NCBI RefSeq assembly: GCF_004962245.1
Contig: NZ_SUHQ01000031.1
Location: 20,971 to 84,970, forward strand
Direction: 5' to 3'
Length of the DNA: 64,000 nucleotides
DNA from: Mesorhizobium sp.
GTDB taxonomy: Bacteria; Pseudomonadota; Alphaproteobacteria; Rhizobiales; Rhizobiaceae
Both the position numbers and the translations under genes were made by a program. Positions 40,751 to 48,626 of the stretch are shown piece by piece. The notes beneath the pieces are model-generated. The model did not search any database. It had not been told where the DNA came from and saw only the letters and a program-made list of their open reading frames with translations. Numbering within the stretch: position 1 is the stretch's first letter; each line of letters opens with the position of its first letter.

Positions 40751-41692
40751 TCAGACCGCCCTGAGATACTCGACCCATTGCGGGGCCTGCATGACCGAGC
40801 GCGCGCGCATATATTTCCACGCACCGTATTTGTAGAAATCGAAATCGAGCGCCGATACGACGTTCTGCACCATCGCCCAGGTTCCCCACTTCACATCGGC
40901 GAGCACCTTGTGCACGACCAGGCGGGCTTTCAGCCGTGGATCGAACCTGCCGAAATATTCCTCGATGACTTCCGCCTCGACCGCATCGGAAAAGAACATT
41001 TCCCCGCACCAGATGCCGAGTTCGTAACAGCGGTCGTTGTTTGCCGCATACTCGTAATCAATCAGCATCATCGACCGGTCGGGCGCGATCATGAAGTTTC
41101 CGGGCATCGGATCGTTGAAGCACGGCACAAGGTCGATGCCCGAAGCCTCGAGCGCCGCCCGCGCCAGCCGGTACTGGCGATGCAGCCAGGCAAAATCCGC
41201 GGGCAGTGCGCCTCCGAGCTCGCGCACCTGATCGATATGCTCGTCAATCATGTCGAAGACGGTCTTGGTCAGCGACAGCAGGCCCGAATCGTTGAAGCGC
41301 CGATAGAGACCCAGCACCGAGCGGCGCACATCCGGGTCCAGGAAATCGCGGTTGGTACAGGAGCGCCGTCCCTCCATGAAGTCGGCGATCTCGACGCCGC
41401 GTTCGTCCAGATAGTTGTAGACCGCGGGTCCGATACCGAGCGAATGCGCGCGCCGGCTCGCCTCCGCCGCCGCCTTTCGGTTGATGAACATTTCGGTGCC
41501 CCGGCCCGGAACCTTCACGAAATAGCTCCCTGGCTGTCCCTCGATGCGAACGCGCCAGTTGGAATTGCTGATGCCGCCATGCACAGGCCCGTAGCGGAGA
41601 TCGCGGCCCGCCCATGGTTCGACGGCGCAGATGACAGCCTCGATTTCCCGCTCGGCTTCGTTCACCGCCTCGCCCGGCCGCTTCTCAATCAT
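40751..41692 (-). CDS. choline-kinase/APH-family phosphotransferase (paralogue 1)
   Basis: A 313-residue kinase-fold phosphotransferase of the choline/ethanolamine kinase and aminoglycoside phosphotransferase superfamily. The N-lobe shows GGISNSNWRVRI and YFVKVPG (the ATP-contacting Lys). The catalytic loop reads VPCFNDPMPGNFMI, where the His usually preceding Asn-Asp is Phe, and the metal-binding loop reads MLIDYEYA. It is the last gene of a long leftward operon and lies 21 bases after a paralogue. The substrate is probably a small alcohol or amino alcohol. Choline kinase itself is not proven, and antibiotic resistance is unlikely in this context. Confidence 0.8.
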   Translation of the reverse strand: MIEKRPGEAVNEAEREIEAVICAVEPWAGRDLRYGPVHGGISNSNWRVRIEGQPGSYFVKVPGRGTEMFINRKAAAEASRRAHSLGIGPAVYNYLDERGVEIADFMEGRRSCTNRDFLDPDVRRSVLGLYRRFNDSGLLSLTKTVFDMIDEHIDQVRELGGALPADFAWLHRQYRLARAALEASGIDLVPCFNDPMPGNFMIAPDRSMMLIDYEYAANNDRCYELGIWCGEMFFSDAVEAEVIEEYFGRFDPRLKARLVVHKVLADVKWGTWAMVQNVVSALDFDFYKYGAWKYMRARSVMQAPQWVEYLRAV

Positions 41693-41713
41693 CTACAGCC
41701 CCCTTGTATCAGC

Positions 41714-42679
41714 TCAAAGCCGTCTCAACTTCAGTTCGAAGTCCGGATGGCGAAGAGCCATCCGGCAGCGCAGCAGGCGCCACTGCGCGTATTTCAGGAA
41801 TTCGATGTCGCCGCGCGCCGATGTCGAGTTCATAAGCATCCCCCAGAGTCCCCACATCAGATCGTCCGCGGCCGCATAGGCACGGCAGCGGTCGAGGGAA
41901 GCCTGACGGAAGGCCCCCTCGAACATCTCAAGCGCCGGCTGCATCTCTTCTTCGAACGAAAAGGCCTCGTTGAGCAGAATGCCGATCTCGTAGAGGGGAT
42001 CGACATTGCGGGCTTCGTCGAAATCGACGAGCTGAACCGCCCCGTCCTGGCTTATCATGACGTTGGAGGCGAGGCCGTCCGCGTGGCTCGGCCGGGCATC
42101 GTAGCCCGCTGCCGTGATCGCGCGCTCGATCTCCCCGACGCCGTCGAGCATCCACCAAAGATCGTGCGGACGCTCGACGCCGGCGGCTTTGCAAGCGTTG
42201 TCCAGCACCCTGATCCCGTCAAATACCGTCCATGACAAGGCGAATGGCCGCGACCCGTGGATCGCCTTTTTGAGCGCGATGACCTGTTCCATGATTTCCG
42301 TCCGTCGCAGATCGTCCATGCGCGCCGTCTTCCAACCGGGCGGCAGGAGATCGAAGACGATCGCGTCGGCGTCTCGCGCAAGATGTTGGGGACTTGGCGT
42401 GCAGCCCAGTCCGGCCGCGATGGAGGCGGCTTCAAACACGGCCTCCAGATCGACGAACGCCTTCTGGTCGGAACTCACGATCTTCAGGAAATAGGCCGGA
42501 GACGACTGGTCGACCGCGACCAGCCATGCCTCGCTGTCGACGCCGCGATGCGAGGGCGATGCGATACCCGGAGAGGCCGAGGTATAACCGATCTGTTTTC
42601 CCTTCCATTCTGCAATAGCGGTGAGCGCCGCCTCGGCACGAACTTCCGCGGGGGTGGAGGCTTCGCCGATCGTCTTCAT
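41714..42679 (-). CDS. choline-kinase/APH-family phosphotransferase (paralogue 2)
   Basis: A 321-residue paralogue of the next gene, from the ATG at 42679. The catalytic loop is complete here: SHADGLASNVMI (His-x-Asp-x4-Asn) and VQLVDFDEA, followed by RNVDPLYEIGILLNEAF. The C-terminal third matches paralogue 1 in pattern (DDLMWGLWGMLMNSTSARGDIEFLKYAQWR against the equivalent WGTWAMVQNVVSALDFDFYKY), which indicates an ancient tandem duplication. The upstream extension to 42730 is ignored as it overlaps the carbamoylase gene. The two kinases may form a heteromer or act on related substrates; this is inference. Confidence 0.8.
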   Translation of the reverse strand: MKTIGEASTPAEVRAEAALTAIAEWKGKQIGYTSASPGIASPSHRGVDSEAWLVAVDQSSPAYFLKIVSSDQKAFVDLEAVFEAASIAAGLGCTPSPQHLARDADAIVFDLLPPGWKTARMDDLRRTEIMEQVIALKKAIHGSRPFALSWTVFDGIRVLDNACKAAGVERPHDLWWMLDGVGEIERAITAAGYDARPSHADGLASNVMISQDGAVQLVDFDEARNVDPLYEIGILLNEAFSFEEEMQPALEMFEGAFRQASLDRCRAYAAADDLMWGLWGMLMNSTSARGDIEFLKYAQWRLLRCRMALRHPDFELKLRRL

Positions 42680-42690
42680 CGTCCGGCCCT

Positions 42691-43971
42691 TCAGCTCTTC
42701 AGGATGTTGCCGTCGACGCAGAACCGCCACAGCATCCCCGCGAGCAGTTCCGTCCCCAGGAGCCGGTCCTCGGGCGTGGTGAATTCCGTCGGATGGTGGA
42801 TGACACCGCCGACGCTCGGCACTCCGATGACGATCGCCGGCGTCACCGCCGACATGCTGACGGCGTCATGCCCGCCGATCGTGTCGAGCCGCAGCACGGT
42901 CTGCCCGAGCAATCCGGCGGTCTGCTCGGCGAGATCGATCAGCCCGGCGTCGAACCCTCCCGCCCGCCTCCGGTCTATGGATCGAACTTCGAACGACACG
43001 CGCGCACGCGCGGCGCAGGCTGCGATCTTCTGCTTGAGGTCCGCTTCGGCCGACGCCAGAAGCTCGGCGCTTGCCGACCGCAGTTCGATGAACATCACCG
43101 CCTCTGCCGGCACCACGTTCGGCGAGTTGGGATGGACCTCCAATCGCGCCGCCGAGGTGTGCAGATCCGGACCGGCCTTGTCGGCCATGTCCCTGAGTTC
43201 GGCGATCAGATAGGCGGCGGCGAGCAGCGCATCCTGCCGCTCGGCCATCGGAGTGGGGCCGGTATGGGCCTGCCGGCCGACATAGGCGAGGCGATATTTG
43301 ACGGCGCCCCAGTAACGGGTGAATGCCCCGATCCGCAGGCCGGCCTTCTCGAGATGGGCCGAACCCTCGATGTGGATCTCGATCAGGGCGTCCGGCACCA
43401 CGCGAGCGGCCTTGCCCGCATAGCCAATTTCCGACAGCGCCTCGGCCACCGACACGCCGGAGCCGTCCCGGCGCGCCAACGCGAAATCCAGGTCGATCTC
43501 GCCGGAATTGACGCTGCTGCCGAGCAGGCTGGGCTGGAATCGCGCACCTTCCTCGTTGGTCCAGTTGACGACGGCGAAGTTGCATTTCGGCGTGATGCCG
43601 GTTTCGGCCGCCCGGCGCCGGATCGCCCCGATCGCGCCGCAGGCGGCGATCACCCCGTAGGCTCCGTCGAAACGGCCGCCATTCGGCTGACTGTCGAGGT
43701 GCGACCCGCTCATGATGCAGGGCGCATCCTTGCCGGCCCAGTCGAGAAATCCGTACATGTTGCCGATCGGGTCGACCTCGAGGCGCAGACCTTCCCGCGC
43801 GAACCATGCAGCCAACCAGTCGCGTGCCAGTCCATCCTCGCGCGACAGGGTCAGTCGCGTCATCGAGCCGTCTGGACCACCGCCGAAGGCGGAAACCTCA
43901 TCCATCATCCGATGGAGGGCTTCGGCGTCGATGTCGGGGAAAGCCGACGGGTCCTTGCGAATTTCAAGCAT
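42691..43971 (-). CDS. M20-family N-carbamoyl amino acid/allantoate-type amidohydrolase
   Basis: A binuclear zinc amidohydrolase of 426 residues in the hydantoinase/carbamoylase (AmaB/HyuC/AllC) group, which hydrolyses N-carbamoyl or ureido groups. Metal-ligand motifs are present: GSHLDSQPNGGRFDGAYGV near residue 88, NWTNEEGARF near 130, IEIHIEGSAHLEKAG near 200 and TIGGHDAVSMS near 385. The dimerisation domain has GRQAHTGPTPMAERQDA. The start overlaps the deoR stop by eight bases. In this operon the enzyme would release an amine or amino acid from an imported ureido compound before or after phosphorylation by the two kinases. The exact substrate is unknown. Confidence 0.88.
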   Translation of the reverse strand: MLEIRKDPSAFPDIDAEALHRMMDEVSAFGGGPDGSMTRLTLSREDGLARDWLAAWFAREGLRLEVDPIGNMYGFLDWAGKDAPCIMSGSHLDSQPNGGRFDGAYGVIAACGAIGAIRRRAAETGITPKCNFAVVNWTNEEGARFQPSLLGSSVNSGEIDLDFALARRDGSGVSVAEALSEIGYAGKAARVVPDALIEIHIEGSAHLEKAGLRIGAFTRYWGAVKYRLAYVGRQAHTGPTPMAERQDALLAAAYLIAELRDMADKAGPDLHTSAARLEVHPNSPNVVPAEAVMFIELRSASAELLASAEADLKQKIAACAARARVSFEVRSIDRRRAGGFDAGLIDLAEQTAGLLGQTVLRLDTIGGHDAVSMSAVTPAIVIGVPSVGGVIHHPTEFTTPEDRLLGTELLAGMLWRFCVDGNILKS

Positions 43972-44725
43972 AGAGCACCTTTACCTGCGCCTGATCCATT
44001 TGCGCGGCGAAGTCCGCCTTGAGGGGAGCGTCAGTGATCAGGATGTCGACGTCCCGGAATTCGTATGTGCAGATCGAGCCCTGCCGGCCGAACTTGCTGC
44101 TGTCGGCCAGCATGACGCACTGTTTGGAGTGCTTTCGCAGCGCGCGGCGAATGTTCGCCTCGTCTTGCCCGAGGTCCATGAAGCCGAACCTGCTGTCGAC
44201 GGTTGCAATGCTGACGAAGGCGATGTCGAACAGATGCCGCGTGACGAGGTCGACCGGATCCGGACCCATGAATGCCCGGTAGCTCGCCCTGACGTCACCG
44301 CCGACCGCTACGAGATTGGGATGTCCGGCATCGGCGAGCAGCGCGACGATGTCGAGCGAGTTGGTGTAGACGGTGATGTCGGGCCAGTTCCTCAGATGCT
44401 TGGCGAAGGCCAGCGTCGTCGTGCCGGTGTCGACGAAGATCTTGATGTTGTCCCTGAGCAGGGTCGCCGCGCATTCGCCGATGCGTGCCTTCTCGCGCGC
44501 GTTCAGCCGCATCCGGTCGGCGATGGGTTCGTCGGCGTTCGGGCGCGGTTTGACGCCACCGCCATAGATGCACCGCAGGTGCCCCTCGAGTTCCAGTTGC
44601 TTCAGGTCGCGACGCACCGTTTCCCGGCTGACCTGGAAATGCTCCGCGAGTGCCTGCACCGATACGCGCCCGTGCCTTTCGAGTTCGGCCAGTGCATATT
44701 GCAAGCGATCTTCAGGATCGCTCAT
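43964..44725 (-). CDS. DeoR-family transcriptional regulator
   Basis: A 253-residue DeoR-type repressor. The N-terminal helix-turn-helix is RVSVQALAEHFQVSRETVRRDLKQLE, followed by the family tag GHLRCIYGGGV. The C-terminal sensor domain has VDTGTTTLAFAKHL and VGGDVRASYRAF, which bind phosphorylated sugars or polyols in known members. It lies between the ABC ATPase and the carbamoylase within the operon and probably represses the whole unit from the SBP promoter upstream of 50210. The phosphate-type effector domain agrees with a pathway that contains kinases. Confidence 0.9.
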   Translation of the reverse strand: MSDPEDRLQYALAELERHGRVSVQALAEHFQVSRETVRRDLKQLELEGHLRCIYGGGVKPRPNADEPIADRMRLNAREKARIGECAATLLRDNIKIFVDTGTTTLAFAKHLRNWPDITVYTNSLDIVALLADAGHPNLVAVGGDVRASYRAFMGPDPVDLVTRHLFDIAFVSIATVDSRFGFMDLGQDEANIRRALRKHSKQCVMLADSSKFGRQGSICTYEFRDVDILITDAPLKADFAAQMDQAQVKVLYA

Positions 44726-44773
44726 GCGGATTTCGCTTCCATCGGTATGTTCCTCCCCGTTTTTTCTTGTCCA

Positions 44774-46597
44774 TCATGCGGCGGCGCGGGCCCCCGGTCC
44801 TTCGACGAGAAAGCAGGCCGCCAACTCGCCGTGATTTCGCGCCGTCAGCGTCGGGCTCTCGGCCCGGCACCGGTCGAAGGCATGCGGACAGCGGCTGGCG
44901 AAACTGCAACCCGGCGGCAGGTCGATCGGGCTCGGCGGCTCTCCCTCCAGCAGGCAGTCCTCCGGCTTGTAGCGACGCTCCTCCAGTGTCGGAACCGCGC
45001 TCAACAACGCCTTCGTGTACGGATGCCCCGGATCGAAGAAAAGACGCTCATTGTGGGCGATCTCCACCACCTCGCCGAGATACATCACGGCGACCCGGTT
45101 GCAAACGCGGCGGACCATTGCAAGGTCATGTGAAATGAAGACGTAGGTCAGGCCGTGTTGGACCTGCAGCTTTTCGAACAGCGCCAGCAAGCGGAACTGC
45201 TCGGTCTGGTCGAGCGACGACAGCGTCTCGTCCATGATGAGCACCTTCGGCTCGAGCACCATGGCGCGGGCGACATTGACGCGTTGACGTTGACCGGCGC
45301 TGAGCCCAAGCGGCAGTTCGTCATAGAGGTTCGCGGGAAGTTCGACCTCGGCCATGACCGTCAGTACGCGTTCGCGAATCTCCTTCGCATTGCGCATGCC
45401 GTGCACACGCAGCGGATCCTCCAGGATCGCGCCGATTGATGTGCGCGGCGGCAGCGAGTTGAACGGATCCTGCAGCACCAGCTGAAAATCGCGCCGGAAC
45501 TTCAGCAGCGTCTTTCCCCGCAGTTTCGAGAGGTCCTCGCCATTGCAGATGACGCTGCCGCTATCAGGAAACTCCAGGCGGCTGAGAAGCCTCATCAGGG
45601 TGGATTTGCCGCAGCCGGACTCGCCGACCACGCCGAAATTCTCGCCCGGCATGACGTCGAAGGTGACGTTGCGCACGGCGCGAACCTCGCTGTGGGCCGC
45701 GAACGTTCCCCGTTTGCGGACACGGTAGGTGCGGGTAGCGTCGCGGATGCTGATCGTTGGCCTGGCCGCGTTCGGCGTACGCGGAACGGCCGCCGCTTCG
45801 CTCGTCCAGATTTTCGGTATCTGGCTGATCAGCTGCAGCGTATAGGGATGCTGCGGCGCATCGATGAGCCGCTGCGGGGTGTTGCGCTCGACGATCCTGC
45901 CTTCGGACAGCACCAGGACCTGATCGGCCGCCTCCTTGACCGTCGGCAGCGAAGAGGAAACGAACACCACCGCGGTGTCGAAACGCTCCGTCAACTCGCG
46001 CATCAAACGCAGGACCTGCGCCGCGACTGTCACGTCCAGTGGTTGAGTGACGTTGTCGGCGACGAGGAAAGCTGGATTGCTGACCAAAGCGTCGACGATC
46101 AGCGCACGCTGCATCATGCCGCCGCTGAATTGCGAGGGGTACTCGTCGAAACGCAATCGTGGCGAGGGAATGCGGACCGCTCCAAGAAGGTCGATGACCC
46201 GCTTGCGCGCCTCCGACGGGTCGATGCCGGGCACTACGGCGCTCAGCTTCTCGACGATCTGGCGGCCGACCGGCAACGTGGGATCCAGCGCTCCCATGGG
46301 ATTCGCACCGACATAGGCGATCTCCCTGCGCAGCAGGCGCATCCGTCCGCCGGCCAGATCGAGGATGTTCTGCGACTTGTACTCGACCGAGCCGGACGCG
46401 ATGCGCAGCGGTGGGTCGATCCAGTTGACCAGGGCTCGCGCCAGAACGGTCTTGCCCGAACCGCTGGCCCCGATGATGCCGACGATTTCGCGCGGAGCGA
46501 GATCGAAGCTCACATCGGACAGGACTGGCCGGGCGCCAGCGCCAGTGCCCACGTCCACGCTGAGATTCCTGACCGACAGGACCGGGCTGCTGTTCAC
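44774..46597 (-). CDS. fused peptide-type ABC ATPase with a degenerate first half
   Basis: A 607-residue fusion of DppD- and DppF-like ATPases. The second half is complete: Walker A GESGCGKST, Q-loop LQDPFNSL, signature LSAGQRQR, Walker B IMDETLSSLD, switch-His FISHD, and the C-terminal Cys-containing tail CSFASRCPHAFDRC. The first half keeps Walker A (GASGSGKT, residues 43-50) and FSGGMMQR, but the Q-loop Gln is Ala98 in GANP, the catalytic Glu is Asn (LVADNVTQPLD), and the switch His is Ser (FVSSSLP). That half therefore probably binds but hydrolyses ATP poorly. The GTG start overlaps the permease stop (GTGA). Upstream frame extension lies inside that permease and is ignored. Confidence 0.88.
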   Translation of the reverse strand: MNSSPVLSVRNLSVDVGTGAGARPVLSDVSFDLAPREIVGIIGASGSGKTVLARALVNWIDPPLRIASGSVEYKSQNILDLAGGRMRLLRREIAYVGANPMGALDPTLPVGRQIVEKLSAVVPGIDPSEARKRVIDLLGAVRIPSPRLRFDEYPSQFSGGMMQRALIVDALVSNPAFLVADNVTQPLDVTVAAQVLRLMRELTERFDTAVVFVSSSLPTVKEAADQVLVLSEGRIVERNTPQRLIDAPQHPYTLQLISQIPKIWTSEAAAVPRTPNAARPTISIRDATRTYRVRKRGTFAAHSEVRAVRNVTFDVMPGENFGVVGESGCGKSTLMRLLSRLEFPDSGSVICNGEDLSKLRGKTLLKFRRDFQLVLQDPFNSLPPRTSIGAILEDPLRVHGMRNAKEIRERVLTVMAEVELPANLYDELPLGLSAGQRQRVNVARAMVLEPKVLIMDETLSSLDQTEQFRLLALFEKLQVQHGLTYVFISHDLAMVRRVCNRVAVMYLGEVVEIAHNERLFFDPGHPYTKALLSAVPTLEERRYKPEDCLLEGEPPSPIDLPPGCSFASRCPHAFDRCRAESPTLTARNHGELAACFLVEGPGARAAA

Positions 46598-47520
46598 GAC
46601 ACGCCTCCGTAGATCCGGTTGCGGGCACGCTCGAGCGAAGCGCCCATGAGGTTGATGCTGGTCAGGGTAAGGCACAGGAACACCCCCGGCATGGTGGCGA
46701 TCCACCATGCATTGAGCAGGTATTTCCTGCCGTCGGCGATGATGTTGCCGAAAGTCGGCGTCGGAGGCTGCACGCCGAGGCCGATGAAGCCGAGGATCGA
46801 CTCGAAGATCATCATGCGCGCCACGTCGAGCACCGACACGAAGATGATCGGCGGCAGCACCAGCGGCGCGAGCAGCCAGACCATGATGCGAAAATCCGAA
46901 GCGCCGCTGACCTGGGCGGCACGCACATACTCGCTCTTGCGTTCGGTCATCACGACGCTGCGCGTGACGCGGGCATAGACTGGCCAGCTCGAAAGGCCGA
47001 GGACAAGGATGATCGCCGGAATCGTCGGCCGCGATACCCCGAGAACCGTGATCGCAAGGATGATCATCGGGATGGAGAGCTGCGCGTCGGTGATCCGCAT
47101 GATCACCATGTCGATCCTGCCCCCATAATAACCGGCGAGCGTGCCGAGCGAGCAGCCGATGATCAGCATCACCACCACGGTGGACAGGCCGATCAGCAGG
47201 GAATAGCGCAGCCCCACCAGACTGCGCACCAGCATGTCGCGACCGATCTGATCGGTGCCGAGCGGTGCTGCCCAGCTCCATTTGTCGCCGAGGAAGGGTG
47301 GCGACTGCAAACGGCCGGCGACGTTCATCTTGGTGGGATCGATCCCGCTCAAAGCCGGATAGAGCAACGCCGCGAGACCCAGTACGGCGAAGATCACGAG
47401 GCCGACCCGGAATTCATTCGACGCGAGCGCCGCCTTCCAAATCCGCCGGGACAGCGAAGCGCCGCGCTGCACGTCCGGCGCGGTTGCTTTCAGGCCCAGG
47501 TTGGTGTCTGCGATGCTCAT
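46594..47520 (-). CDS. DppC-type ABC transporter permease
   Basis: Membrane subunit of the family-5 importer in the carbamoylase/kinase operon, 308 residues from the ATG at 47520. It has a cytoplasmic N-terminal tail, a first helix (VGLVIFAVLGLAALLYPAL), the hallmark PLGTDQIGRDMLVRSL near residue 90, and the coupling segment SEYVRAAQVSGASDFRIMVWLLAPLVLPP, which is slightly diverged (LAPLVLP for the usual LLPN). It ends ERARNRIYGG. The start is fused to the upstream stop as TGATG, and the stop overlaps the ATPase GTG by 4 bases. Confidence 0.9.
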   Translation of the reverse strand: MSIADTNLGLKATAPDVQRGASLSRRIWKAALASNEFRVGLVIFAVLGLAALLYPALSGIDPTKMNVAGRLQSPPFLGDKWSWAAPLGTDQIGRDMLVRSLVGLRYSLLIGLSTVVVMLIIGCSLGTLAGYYGGRIDMVIMRITDAQLSIPMIILAITVLGVSRPTIPAIILVLGLSSWPVYARVTRSVVMTERKSEYVRAAQVSGASDFRIMVWLLAPLVLPPIIFVSVLDVARMMIFESILGFIGLGVQPPTPTFGNIIADGRKYLLNAWWIATMPGVFLCLTLTSINLMGASLERARNRIYGGVS

Positions 47521-48500
47521 CAGTATTCCAGTCTCGGATCGATCAGGGTCGCGATCAGATCGACCGCGATGTTGATCAGGACGAAGATGGCGCTGGTGAC
47601 GATCGCGATCCCCTGAATCAGCGGAAAATCGCGCTGCAGCACGGCATTGATGGTCAAAAGCCCCAGTCCGGGATAGTCGAAGATGAATTCGATCACGAGC
47701 ACGCCGCCGAGCAGGCCGCTGATCTGGATGCCGAGCAGATTGAGCAGCGGAACCGAGGCGTTGCGCAGCGCATGCGCGAAGATGATCCGGCGCTGGCTGA
47801 GCCCGCGCACGCGGCCGACCGCAATGAACGGCATCGTCATCGCCGAGGAGATCGAGCCGGTCAGCGTCCGGATAAGAACCGGCGAAAGTTCGACAGCCAG
47901 CACGATTGCCGGCAGGATGGTGTAGGCAAAACCCTTGTAGCCGATCGCCGGCAGCCATCCGAGTTTCACGGAGAGCAGCAGCGCAAGCACGATGCCGAGC
48001 CAGAAACCCGGCAGGGATATGAAGATCGACGACACGTAAAAAGCGACCCTGTCCGGCCATCGTCCGGGAGACAATCCGGCCGGGATGCCGACCAGGAACG
48101 AAAAGACCATCGCGAACACGATCGCCAGAAAGGCCAGCTGCAGCGTCATCGGCAGGGTCTCGCCGATAAGCGTGAGCACGTCGGCGCGCTCGCCGCGCGT
48201 GGCATCCCCGAAACTGGATCCGCCGGTCGAGGCGCCGCTGGCCGGCCGAACGAACGACTGGCCGAGGTCGCCCCTGACGACGCCGCTCATATAGCGCCCG
48301 AATTGAACCAGCACCGGGTCGCGCAGCCCCATCTCCTCGGCGATCTGCTCGATCAGCGCCTCGGGCGCCATTCCTCCCGCCATCAGCCGGACGGGATCGC
48401 CCGGAACGATGCGAAGCAGCGTGAAGATCAGCAGCGTGACGAGAAAGATGATCAATGCGCCCTGAGCCAGGCGGCGGACAAGAAAGCTGATGACGAACAT
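47520..48500 (-). CDS. DppB-type ABC transporter permease
   Basis: First membrane subunit of the same importer, 326 residues. It begins MFVISFLVRRLAQGALIIFLVTLLIFTLLRIVPGDPVRLMAGG, the standard DppB N-terminus. It has RGDLGQSFVRPASGASTGGSSF, an unusually long Ser/Gly-rich periplasmic stretch before the second helix, and ends with LLGGVLVIEFIFDYPGLG and DLIATLIDPRLEY. Six hydrophobic segments are visible. It follows the SBP gene after 126 bases containing a hairpin. Confidence 0.9.
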   Translation of the reverse strand: MFVISFLVRRLAQGALIIFLVTLLIFTLLRIVPGDPVRLMAGGMAPEALIEQIAEEMGLRDPVLVQFGRYMSGVVRGDLGQSFVRPASGASTGGSSFGDATRGERADVLTLIGETLPMTLQLAFLAIVFAMVFSFLVGIPAGLSPGRWPDRVAFYVSSIFISLPGFWLGIVLALLLSVKLGWLPAIGYKGFAYTILPAIVLAVELSPVLIRTLTGSISSAMTMPFIAVGRVRGLSQRRIIFAHALRNASVPLLNLLGIQISGLLGGVLVIEFIFDYPGLGLLTINAVLQRDFPLIQGIAIVTSAIFVLINIAVDLIATLIDPRLEY

Positions 48501-48585
48501 TCCATCTCCTGCGGCGAACGAAGCCTGAGGACTGGTTGCCGGCAGCCGGGTCCGTGTGTCCGGACGCCCGACCGTCGGCGACTGT

Positions 48586-48615
48586 CACGGCTCGGGTTGT
48601 TTCTCCCGGGCCGTG
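48586..48615 (-). terminator. hairpin between SBP and DppB-type permease
   Basis: CACGGCTCGGG (48586-48596) and CCCGGGCCGTG (48605-48615) form an 11-bp stem with one mismatch and an 8-base loop. On the minus strand it lies 11 bases after the SBP stop and has no T-run. It is probably a message stabiliser. Confidence 0.45.
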
Positions 48616-48626
48616 GCTTGGGCCAA

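Noticed and set aside
40625..42235. 536-codon plus-strand open frame
   Set aside because: It lies opposite two phosphotransferase genes with clear kinase motifs. The translation is rich in Arg, His and Asp and has no recognisable domain, as expected for an antisense frame in GC-rich DNA.
40751..42679. Aminoglycoside resistance for the two phosphotransferases
   Set aside because: The fold is shared, but the genes sit at the end of a catabolic operon with a carbamoylase and importer and show choline-kinase-like patterns.
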